DNA of 37,536 nucleotides from a virus. Both the position numbers and the translations under genes were made by a program. Shown here one piece after another: positions 31,049 to 37,536 of this stretch (position 1 is the first letter of the stretch; every line of letters starts with the position of its first letter). Below the pieces are notes generated by a model that was not told the origin of the DNA, did not search any database, and worked only from the letters and a program-made list of their open reading frames with translations. The stretch is taken from the IMG/VR virus record IMGVR_UViG_3300023178_002183, positions 1 to 37,536 of that record. One strand, written 5' to 3'.

Positions 31049-32311
31049 TTATTCTACAAATTGGTTCAAGAAACTTTCGTATTGTGCTTCTGCTGTGTAA
31101 CCACTAGCACCAGCCTCTACTGCGTTATTCTTTGCACCTAATAAACAACTCTTAATAGTACCGTACTCAAATTGGCTCAAACCGCCGCCTGAATTAAGTT
31201 TTCTACTAAGACCTTGTAAATAATTTCCTAACTTTTGATCTTTTGCCGCAAACCCTAACTGACTAACTTGATATCCAAGTTTAGCATTAGGTGATGCAAA
31301 ATCCATTATATCGCTTTCGCTTAATAAATTTTTAAGATCTGCAAATGATTCTTTTGCTATTGCTTTTGTTAAATAACCTTCAAATGCTTTTCTTTTTACT
31401 GATAAAGTCTTTAAGTTGTCTATGACGTTAGCAACTTTATCATCAAAATGTGTTTCAGTGAACAATGATTCGATGTCTGTTGTATCTTCATCTAATTCAA
31501 TAACATCTTCTGCTTCGTTAAAACTTTGGATGGCAGTGTCATAAGTTTTAGCACCAGCAAGTCTTTTAAATGTGTTTTTAATATTTTGTACATTTTCTAT
31601 CGCAAGATCGACATACATTTGATTGTCTTCGTTTACAAGTTTTGACTTCCTAACATAGTTTACAAATTGTCCTAGCGACTTATAGTCTGCGGCCATTTCA
31701 ACTATCTTAGTGCCAATTTCATCAAATGTTTCACCACCTTTTTGTAAATGGCGAGCCATTGCTCTAGCCATTGCTAAATTATTTTCAGGTAGTTTAAATC
31801 TTTCTTCGCCACGTTGTACAAAAATACTATGGATGTTTCTACTTCTAGAACCACGTACATCTTCGTCGACTGCTTTTTTATGCCTTACAACTATTTTGAT
31901 ATCATCTAATGGTTGGTAACTAGTTTTAGAGCTACCAGTCATTGTACCAAAACCTTCCATTACATCTGCCATGCTATTCTCCGATTTTTTGGCAATATCT
32001 GCTTGTTCACCTTTTGCTTTAAGTTTTTTATCAAATATTTGATAATCAAATCGCATCAAATAATCGTGAGTTAAATCTTTTAACTGTTTTCTAAGACCAT
32101 GATCTGCTAAATCTTCACTGGTTTTTAAAATAATTGTATCTTCAGTAAAGTCTAATCTAACTAGTATGTTAGGTTCTTCTACAACAAATCTAGTTGCTGT
32201 AGACGGATCAATACTTAGTTTACCCTCTGTTGTAAAGGACTGAATTTTAAATCCAAAACCTTTTAGAAGGTTGAATATTTTTTCTGCTATTTGCTCTTTA
32301 TTAATTGCCAT
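31049..32311 (-). CDS. Conserved phage protein, 420 aa, late
   Basis: Charged, helical protein. N-terminal domain ~1-100 (LLKGFGFKIQSFTTEGKLS), then IKIVVRHKKAVDEDVRG with NIHSIFVQRGEERFKL and NNLAMARAMARHLQKGGETF, then a long helical C-terminus. I recall this family in marine myoviruses beside the terminase but know no role. It has a late octamer 5 nt from the ATG, so a late (assembly or virion) function is likely. Confidence 0.75.
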   Translation of the reverse strand: MAINKEQIAEKIFNLLKGFGFKIQSFTTEGKLSIDPSTATRFVVEEPNILVRLDFTEDTIILKTSEDLADHGLRKQLKDLTHDYLMRFDYQIFDKKLKAKGEQADIAKKSENSMADVMEGFGTMTGSSKTSYQPLDDIKIVVRHKKAVDEDVRGSRSRNIHSIFVQRGEERFKLPENNLAMARAMARHLQKGGETFDEIGTKIVEMAADYKSLGQFVNYVRKSKLVNEDNQMYVDLAIENVQNIKNTFKRLAGAKTYDTAIQSFNEAEDVIELDEDTTDIESLFTETHFDDKVANVIDNLKTLSVKRKAFEGYLTKAIAKESFADLKNLLSESDIMDFASPNAKLGYQVSQLGFAAKDQKLGNYLQGLSRKLNSGGGLSQFEYGTIKSCLLGAKNNAVEAGASGYTAEAQYESFLNQFVE

Positions 32312-32316
32312 ACAAC

Positions 32317-32324
32317 TATTTATC
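32317..32324 (-). promoter_or_regulatory. Late promoter abutting the start codon
   Basis: Minus-strand GATAAATAGTTGTATG: octamer, 5 nt, ATG at 32311. The transcript would begin at or next to the A of ATG. The same 16-mer occurs at 37115-37130. Confidence 0.78.
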
Positions 32325-32326
32325 TT

Positions 32327-33913
32327 CTAGAGGATACCAATCGGTAATGGTGCGTCATCGTCGTCGTAGTCATCAAAGTTTCCATAATCACCGATATTGC
32401 TATTAATTGCTTCGAACACGTCATCTTCGAACGTGCCGATAAATTCTATCATCCTAATTGCTAATACTAAACTCATAACTAAATCGTCGCTTTCACCGGG
32501 TTTAGCGGCAAAACTATTTGCTCTAGCAACAAAATTTTTAAATTCACTAATTAACGGTTTACTTAAACATTTAAGTTTGCCGTTTTCAACTAATCTTTTT
32601 AATTGTAAGCATGCCTCGACTTTTGTTTTATGTCCTGTGTGGAACCCTTTACGTCCTTTCTTACCTTGTATTTTTTTAGGTTCGTGTAGCATTTCCCCGG
32701 GAAATGTTTCCTCTCCTGAATCTCTAATAACAACAAGAGCCGCTTCACCGATGGTGTTGTTTTCGACACTCCAGTAAATTTGAAATGCGCCATTGTTTTG
32801 CAAGTAATTTAAAATCTCTTTCATTACCTTTATTTGACCTTCAATGGGAGTTTTATTATGGCACCATTCTGCCACTTGTATCATACTCGGTGTTTCTATA
32901 ACTTGTATTGCGGCATTATCGCCGCCAGTACCACTGCTAGGATCTAAACTCACAACATAAGTTTTTTCAGGATCAATATTTTTATACCATCTAGTTTGCC
33001 CCATTTTAATCATTGGCTCTACGCCTTTCATTTCTAATAAATGTAATGAGTCAATAAGAGTCTCGTCATAGATAACAAATTCGCATTCATGCTCTCGTCT
33101 AAAACGTTCTTCACCTACTCTGTATCTTTCTTCTTGTGCCCAAGCATCATCTCTGTCTGGGTGTTGTTCCCATGTTGCTAACAATGCTTTGAAACCATTT
33201 ACACCAACATCATTTTCGTTACCATGTTCATCAAACAACTTGTTTGCTTGTTGCCAAATCATAGCAAATGTATCATCGTCACTATTTGGTGTTGATGTAA
33301 TAATACATTTACCACCTGTTGCTAGTGTGGGAGATAGTGCTGTCCAAAACTCTTTAGCAATAGTATTACGCACAAACGCAAACTCGTCTAAGTAAATAAG
33401 TGTTAATGACATACCACGACCGGTGTTTTCTGTTGTTGTACTACTTACAATTCTACTGCCGTTATCAAAATCAATAGAGAATCTGTTATAGTTTACAACA
33501 CCTGCTCTAATATGATCAGGGCACATTTCGTATGCATATCTTACACGTTGCATGATTTCACTCGCACCTTGTTGCTTGTGAGCCGCAACAAGTATTGTAC
33601 TGTCTGGTCTAAACATAGCATACCACAACAAATAACCTGCCGCTACAGTGGTTTTACCCATCTGCCTGCCCAGCATGTTTATACTGAATCTAAAATTATT
33701 ATAATTGTCTACAAGATTTTGTTGGTAATCGTAAGGTTCAAATTTCATTGAGCCTTTAACAGGATGTTGTATCATCATGTGTTTTTTCATAAAGTACATA
33801 GGACCTGTTGTTGAATCACAACATTCTTGAAAGTCTCTGAGTTGCTCAGGACTGTACTCTACTTTGCTGTAAGCAGTTTTTGTTAAACTGGTATCTGCTG
33901 TTCCTTTGGCCAT
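32327..33913 (-). CDS. 17: Terminase large subunit gp17
   Basis: 528 aa. ATPase motor: LGRQMGKTT at 81-89 (Walker A), TLIYLDEFAF at 171-180 with D176-E177 (Walker B/catalytic Glu). Nuclease domain: VVSLDPSSGTGGDNAA with D324 as the first metal ligand. It pumps DNA into the prohead and cuts the concatemer. A late octamer lies 5 nt before the ATG. Confidence 0.96.
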   Translation of the reverse strand: MAKGTADTSLTKTAYSKVEYSPEQLRDFQECCDSTTGPMYFMKKHMMIQHPVKGSMKFEPYDYQQNLVDNYNNFRFSINMLGRQMGKTTVAAGYLLWYAMFRPDSTILVAAHKQQGASEIMQRVRYAYEMCPDHIRAGVVNYNRFSIDFDNGSRIVSSTTTENTGRGMSLTLIYLDEFAFVRNTIAKEFWTALSPTLATGGKCIITSTPNSDDDTFAMIWQQANKLFDEHGNENDVGVNGFKALLATWEQHPDRDDAWAQEERYRVGEERFRREHECEFVIYDETLIDSLHLLEMKGVEPMIKMGQTRWYKNIDPEKTYVVSLDPSSGTGGDNAAIQVIETPSMIQVAEWCHNKTPIEGQIKVMKEILNYLQNNGAFQIYWSVENNTIGEAALVVIRDSGEETFPGEMLHEPKKIQGKKGRKGFHTGHKTKVEACLQLKRLVENGKLKCLSKPLISEFKNFVARANSFAAKPGESDDLVMSLVLAIRMIEFIGTFEDDVFEAINSNIGDYGNFDDYDDDDAPLPIGIL

Positions 33914-33918
33914 ACTGT

Positions 33919-33926
33919 TATTTATA
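33919..33926 (-). promoter_or_regulatory. Late promoter abutting the gp17 start (TATAAATA)
   Basis: A perfect T4 late octamer TATAAATA, then ACAGT, then ATG at 33913. Implies a leaderless gp17 mRNA. Confidence 0.85.
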
Positions 33927-34830
33927 AAGAAGTTTCGTCGCGGCGCGGCAAATCTAGTTGTGGTGATTTAGTTAAATCATATGTTTGAATATATTCTGTT
34001 AGAAATTCAGCAATAGCCATATGACCTGCTTGATCAGGGTGCATGCCAACAGGTTCGATTGAGTGCTTTAAACTAAAATCTACTCCTGCATAAACTTCTG
34101 CTGATACTAACCTTTTTGTTGCAACAAATTTTTTATATACTTTGTCTAATAATTTTTTATATTTAGGATCTCGGCCACCTGTCCATGTCATAATATACCT
34201 TATATCATTTTTATGAAAATAATCTGTCATTTTTGTAAGTTGCATTGAGGTAAGTTCTAAATTTGTAAGTGTTGAGGATTTTAGCTCTAATGCAATTTTC
34301 TTTTCATGATTGTGTCTTGCTATTTCGCCTTTTGCTATCTCCTGCATAGGTATTTGTTCTGCAAATTGGTTTCCTGACAAATAATCTATATCTTTTTTCA
34401 TTTTTACATATATAGATTTATATGCACTTGCTTCAATTTCTATATACTGTCTATCTCCTCTGAATGCAATAGGTCTTATAACATAATCTTTATTAAAACT
34501 TTTATCTGTTACTATGCCTTTTAATGTCACAGGATCAAACTGCCTATAACTAGGATCAGTTAATTCACAAATTACAAATAAATTTTTAAAGGTTCCGTAT
34601 TTTTCATAATATTGGTCACAGAAACCTATGCTATCAATTACTGTCATATCTATAGGCTTTGCTACTATAGAATGATTCCAGCAATTTTGTATGTTATTTA
34701 GGTTAGCAAAGTGTTGTACCCAACTTATTGTATCAGTTACAACATCTTTAGAAGTAATACTAGGTATTGTATATTCACCGCCATGCCAGCCAGTGGCAAA
34801 GGAACAGCCGTTTACAAAAAGATCTTTCAT
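33922..34830 (-). CDS. SGNH/GDSL-hydrolase-like protein near terminase
   Basis: 302 aa. The N-terminal LFVNGCSFATGW puts a candidate nucleophile Ser at residue 10, and the C-terminal PVGMHPDQAGHMAIAEFL gives a block V His (the Asp two or three residues before is not obvious). Same overall plan as 12325-13152. Many Tyr/Asp, Lys. Late octamer AATAAATA (34844-34837) lies 6 nt from the ATG. Substrate unknown. Confidence 0.7.
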   Translation of the reverse strand: MKDLFVNGCSFATGWHGGEYTIPSITSKDVVTDTISWVQHFANLNNIQNCWNHSIVAKPIDMTVIDSIGFCDQYYEKYGTFKNLFVICELTDPSYRQFDPVTLKGIVTDKSFNKDYVIRPIAFRGDRQYIEIEASAYKSIYVKMKKDIDYLSGNQFAEQIPMQEIAKGEIARHNHEKKIALELKSSTLTNLELTSMQLTKMTDYFHKNDIRYIMTWTGGRDPKYKKLLDKVYKKFVATKRLVSAEVYAGVDFSLKHSIEPVGMHPDQAGHMAIAEFLTEYIQTYDLTKSPQLDLPRRDETSL

Positions 34831-34836
34831 AAACAG

Positions 34837-34844
34837 TATTTATT
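34837..34844 (-). promoter_or_regulatory. Late-promoter-like octamer (AATAAATA)
   Basis: Six nt before the ATG at 34830; overlaps the last codon of the 127-aa gene. Confidence 0.62.
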
Positions 34845-35226
34845 AGGATAATTTCTTTGCTAGTTTATCTTTGAGTGCGTTAATGATAACACTTTTATCA
34901 GTGGTGTAACCAGGCATTGTTAAAATAGTTGGCTTTTTAGGTTCTTCGTCTGAGCATGTATCACAAGGTTCATCTTGTGGCTCTGGCTCATCCATTTTAA
35001 TTTCTTTATCTGCAGGAAGTGTAATGCCTGCAAGTTTAAGAACAGCATGTAATTCTTGCATGCTTTTAGCATTAGCACTAATTGTTACACTTGCATCGCC
35101 TTGTCTTTTGGTCTTGCTGTAAGTAACGTTTTCAGTGTCCTCTTGCTCTGGCATTCCGCCGCCAGCAATCATCGGAAATGATTCCATTAAACCTAATAAT
35201 TTTTTGTTTAAGTCTTTTTCGTTCAT
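34843..35226 (-). CDS. Small conserved phage protein, 127 aa, possible targeting peptide
   Basis: Starts MNEKDLNKKLLGLMESFPMI with L-M-E|S at 13-16, like the internal-protein pattern. The middle has beta strands and VLKLAGITLPADKE, then an acidic Cys-containing linker (CDTCSDEEPKK). TAATG overlap with the 230-aa gene. Function unknown. Confidence 0.65.
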   Translation of the reverse strand: MNEKDLNKKLLGLMESFPMIAGGGMPEQEDTENVTYSKTKRQGDASVTISANAKSMQELHAVLKLAGITLPADKEIKMDEPEPQDEPCDTCSDEEPKKPTILTMPGYTTDKSVIINALKDKLAKKLS

Positions 35227-35918
35227 TATACTCTACCAGAACCTGACTGACTAATTGTAGTTACTTGTTTGGACGATTCTGCGCCTCTGCCCATGTTAGG
35301 TCTACCCATCATGTCGTCGTGCATTGATCTTAAATTATCGCCCATCAACTCGCCTTTGCTTGGATAAGCACGGAAATAGTCTGCGCCTTTTTCTGCTTTG
35401 ATTCTTGCCAACTCATCTAGGAACTTTTTATTGTACTCTTCGCCAAACACTGCAAAATCAAGATCTTGATTCTCGTTTTCGTAATGTGCTTGTTCTTCGT
35501 TATTTAATTCAGCATCTTCTTCTGTAACGTAACGATCTTCATCACGCTCTAAACGCTCTTCAGCCATATCTGCTTCTAAACGTCTTGGTTCTTTGACCCC
35601 ATATGCAATAACTCTTTCATGGTCTAAGCCCATGTTAACTGCTAACCATACTTCTAATATTCTTTCATTAACAGGATATTTTAAAACAATATCTGTACTA
35701 CATACTTCTGTAGTAAAAGATGCACCTTTAGCTCTCACAAACTCTTGTGGATTCTCTTGAATTGGTTGTCTTTTAAAAGGTGTTGCACTAACAAGATTAT
35801 ATTTTGCTAAACACTTTTCTAAAATATCCATTTGATCAGAACCACAGTCAGCGGCAAACTTCAATCTGTAGCCGTATTCTTTTTTGAATGATTCTGCAAT
35901 ATATTGTTTAAGTTCCAT
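35226..35918 (-). CDS. Conserved late protein, 230 aa, with T4-IP-like N-terminus
   Basis: MELKQYIAE|S has I-A-E at 7-9, very close to T4 internal proteins (EFIAE|A). Beyond it lie a small mixed domain with VCSTDIVLKYPVNERILEVW, an acidic central part, and a Gly/Ser-rich tail. Late promoter 35940-35947, CGGAG ribosome site. It could be a core, neck or internal protein. Confidence 0.65.
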   Translation of the reverse strand: MELKQYIAESFKKEYGYRLKFAADCGSDQMDILEKCLAKYNLVSATPFKRQPIQENPQEFVRAKGASFTTEVCSTDIVLKYPVNERILEVWLAVNMGLDHERVIAYGVKEPRRLEADMAEERLERDEDRYVTEEDAELNNEEQAHYENENQDLDFAVFGEEYNKKFLDELARIKAEKGADYFRAYPSKGELMGDNLRSMHDDMMGRPNMGRGAESSKQVTTISQSGSGRV

Positions 35919-35939
35919 AATTAACTCCGTCGTTACACT

Positions 35940-35947
35940 TATTTATC
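35940..35947 (-). promoter_or_regulatory. T4-type late promoter (GATAAATA)
   Basis: 22 nt from the ATG at 35918; it lies within the direct repeat that flanks the nitroreductase gene. Confidence 0.77.
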
Positions 35948-35966
35948 ACTTTTGGTTAATTATTTT
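35940..35966 (-). repeat. Direct repeat flanking nitroreductase, copy A
   Basis: 27 nt, 25 identical to 36635-36661; minus-strand core AAAATAATTAACCAAAAGT then (G/A)ATAA. Carries an intact late octamer. Confidence 0.87.
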
Positions 35967-35969
35967 TCC

Positions 35970-36626
35970 TTATATAAATTTTACCGGAATTTCTTGTTTA
36001 ATAAATGTTGGGTATGAATAACTATTATCTTGATTATATGTGCGGTGATATCCTTTTTTAGGAACGCCGATTCCTAGCATTAATAGTGGCGTAGCCGATG
36101 TTTGATTATCTGGGTAAAGTTTTTTAACAATTTCTGCTTTCTTAAAACATGCACAATACCCAGTTCGATAACCTAACATAGTAGCGGTTAATGCCAGCAT
36201 ACCAGAAGCAATGCCAACTGACATCCATTGATCTCTTTCTACTATAGTTTTTTGAGTGTCATGTGTTTCAGAATTTGAATAAAATGCTATGTATTCTGGT
36301 GTTCTATTATTTTTTACATGGTAATCTTCGAATACCACTAACAGATTTGCAAGGACCTGCGAATTACACTCTGCTTCAGATAGATCTTGGTTGGTATAAA
36401 ATCCTTTAGTAGACTTAAAAATGTCTTGTATAAGGCCTCTGTCAGATATAAATGACACTTTATAATGTGCAATATTTTGTTTGCTTGGACATTGTGTTAC
36501 AGCATTTTTTAAAGTTTCAATATCTTCTTCTGGTATAGAAATATCTGTATCCCAATTTCTTTGGCATCTTTGACTCACTAAAACAGCATGTCGTAAAAAT
36601 TTATGAAAGCCTAAAGTCTTTTCCAT
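35970..36626 (-). CDS. Nitroreductase-family FMN protein, probable inserted cassette
   Basis: 218 aa. SQRCQRNWD and the CPSKQNIAHYKVSFISD block near the N-terminus, SVGIASGMLALTATMLGYRT with GYCACFKK, and LGIGVPKKGYHR match the nitroreductase family (FMN-dependent, NAD(P)H-oxidising). Substrate unknown. It is bounded by a 27-nt direct repeat; the upstream copy includes the stop of the gp16-like gene and a decayed late octamer AATAAGTA. Strong sign of recent acquisition. Confidence 0.85.
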   Translation of the reverse strand: MEKTLGFHKFLRHAVLVSQRCQRNWDTDISIPEEDIETLKNAVTQCPSKQNIAHYKVSFISDRGLIQDIFKSTKGFYTNQDLSEAECNSQVLANLLVVFEDYHVKNNRTPEYIAFYSNSETHDTQKTIVERDQWMSVGIASGMLALTATMLGYRTGYCACFKKAEIVKKLYPDNQTSATPLLMLGIGVPKKGYHRTYNQDNSYSYPTFIKQEIPVKFI

Positions 36627-36634
36627 TGCACTAG

Positions 36635-36661
36635 TACTTATTACTTTTGGTTAATTATTTT
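36635..36661 (-). repeat. Direct repeat flanking nitroreductase, copy B
   Basis: Partner of 35940-35966; holds the last codons and TAA of the gp16-like gene and an octamer changed to AATAAGTA. Confidence 0.87.
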
Positions 36662-37117
36662 GAGTAACTCGTTCCTATCTAATACAGTTGCTTTACTTTC
36701 TTCAGCATCATTACCGGTTTGTTTGTCTAATCTTGCTTTTTTAATCATCAAATCAATTTGCTGTAATTTAGCCTTGGTTTTTGCATCACTTGCTTCTAAT
36801 GCTATTTTTAACATGTTGCTTGCTTCTGCAAACACTTTACCAGCCGCCATATCACTGACGTTCATGCCCAAGTTCATTAGTTGTTCGTAACTGTCTATAG
36901 CCTTTTTGGCTATGTCGTTCATCTCACCTTCGTGATCTTCGAGTCCTTTGATTTCTTTAAATGCTAGATTTATTTTTTCGCTTACGCCCATTGCTTCTTG
37001 CACTTCTACAATGGCGTTTTTAGATTCCTCAATCGTAGGAACATCTTCTACTTTTTCTTGTGCTAGTACTTCCTCAATGGGCGGCAAATTAAATTCTTCT
37101 TCGAGTTTTTTAGTCAT
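36641..37117 (-). CDS. 16: Terminase small subunit, gp16-like
   Basis: 158 aa (T4 gp16 164 aa). An acidic N-terminus (VEDVPTIEESKNAIVE) leads into a coiled-coil-like helix pair (AKKAIDSYEQLMNLGM, then EASNMLKIALEASDAKTK AKL), matching the helical core of small terminases. Its place before gp17 with late signals agrees. Late octamer 5 nt before the ATG. Helix similarity and synteny only. Confidence 0.62.
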   Translation of the reverse strand: MTKKLEEEFNLPPIEEVLAQEKVEDVPTIEESKNAIVEVQEAMGVSEKINLAFKEIKGLEDHEGEMNDIAKKAIDSYEQLMNLGMNVSDMAAGKVFAEASNMLKIALEASDAKTKAKLQQIDLMIKKARLDKQTGNDAEESKATVLDRNELLKIINQK

Positions 37118-37121
37118 ACAA

Positions 37122-37536
37122 CTATTTATCTAGCCAATTTGGGAATAAAGAATTGAAGTGATTTGCAACTTTAACATGTTGCTCTTTTGATAAGTGCGAT
37201 GTTAAAAATTTGTACTGATTTGTTTCTACCCATTCATCATAATTGTCTATAGCAGGATGAAAATCAAAACATGTTATATTAAGTAATCGTTCTAATTGCT
37301 TGTACAAAGTCTCACCATCCATAGGCGTAATAAATAAAATTTTTACATCGTTATTATCACATATTGTTTTAAGATGAGATAAACATGCAAGTTTTGTGTG
37401 TATCTGCTTAAAAGCAGGAGTGTAAGAAAGATAATTTAATATTTCGTCTGCGTTCGGGCCTCGCATTTCTTCAGGCTGGCAAAACCAATAATGGCCAATT
37501 AATCTTAGATTAGATTCTACGTCAGCACTTCTGCCC
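37122..37536 (-). CDS. SGNH-like protein, C-terminal fragment (5' end off window)
   Basis: The frame is open from the right edge (37536) to the stop at 37122; an internal ATG at 37466 is not the start. The C-terminus HLSKEQHVKVANHFNSLF resembles the block V region (HPxxxGH) of the two SGNH-like proteins to the left. The nucleophile region is not in view. Tentative third member. Confidence 0.55.
   Translation of the reverse strand, partial: GRSADVESNLRLIGHYWFCQPEEMRGPNADEILNYLSYTPAFKQIHTKLACLSHLKTICDNNDVKILFITPMDGETLYKQLERLLNITCFDFHPAIDNYDEWVETNQYKFLTSHLSKEQHVKVANHFNSLFPNWLDK
37123..37130 (-). promoter_or_regulatory. Late promoter abutting the gp16-like start
   Basis: GATAAATAGTTGTATG: octamer, 5 nt, ATG at 37117. 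Identical to 32309-32324 over 16 nt. It overlaps the end of the SGNH-like gene. Confidence 0.78.

Noticed and set aside
32599-32793. 64-codon minus frame inside gp17
   Set aside because: Overlaps the nuclease domain in another frame with no ribosome site.
1-37536. tRNA genes, CRISPR arrays, insertion sequences, attachment sites
   Set aside because: None recognised on either strand; the direct repeats found are single pairs at gene-promoter junctions.

Overview
The window is a contiguous piece of a T4-type (Straboviridae/Kyanoviridae-like) marine myovirus genome. Evidence: a replication/recombination core in T4-type form (gp32, UvsX, UvsY, UvsW, gp41-type helicase, gp61-type primase, gp62-like clamp-loader subunit), a gp17 terminase with a probable gp16 upstream, and a repeated late-promoter octamer of the form (G/T/A)ATAAATA, the T4 late consensus. 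The DNA is AT-rich and 47 of 48 genes read leftward on the minus strand. The host is inferred to be a Gram-negative marine bacterium (a TonB-dependent receptor is encoded; early promoters match sigma70 TTGACA/TATAAT). A pelagic alphaproteobacterium is plausible but not shown.

Layout, in the direction of transcription (right to left). 37.5-31.0 kb: late DNA-packaging block (SGNH-like fragment, gp16-like, nitroreductase, two small proteins, SGNH-like protein, gp17, a 420-aa conserved protein). 31.0-26.4 kb: early recombination block from a strong sigma70 promoter (gp32, uvsX, a 78-aa protein, uvsY), then a glycosyltransferase-like protein, an Smr mini-protein and two tiny proteins, then an AAA+ ATPase with its own promoter. 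25.3-23.5 kb: structured RNA/terminator region and a TonB-dependent outer-membrane receptor with its own promoter. 23.5-15.4 kb: uvsW and a tightly overlapping metabolic run (kinase-nucleotidylyltransferase fusion, metK, apt, gp62-like, zinc-finger protein, thyX, mazG, and a 189-aa protein resembling a condensed DnaE palm). 15.0-15.4 kb: the only plus-strand gene. 15.0-11 kb: a late structural gene and the primase / SGNH / helicase unit. 10.9-0 kb: late cassette of probable virion proteins.

The most striking feature is the left cassette. Eight neighbouring genes, and a ninth running off the left edge, begin with a short peptide of the type MRINEIILVE|S, MRIDEFTEEPIVE|A or MKINDVIVE|Q. This resembles the capsid-targeting propeptide of T4 internal head proteins, cut by the gp21 prohead protease after (L/I)-X-E. 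Behind these peptides sit a ligase-fold nucleotidyltransferase, a 1546-aa amidoligase-type protein, a protamine-like Arg/Lys-rich protein, a ParB-like protein and glycine-zipper proteins. I infer a large set of proteins packaged in the head and delivered with the DNA. Two proteins near the terminase carry similar N-termini.

Other points: several promoters place their -10 element 5-6 nt from the start codon, implying leaderless mRNAs. Two accessory genes (nitroreductase and a 51-aa membrane protein) are flanked by direct repeats containing a gene end plus promoter, as expected for promoter-mediated cassette insertion. metK and apt overlap, suggesting coupled SAM synthesis and adenine salvage. 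No tRNA, CRISPR array or insertion sequence was seen.
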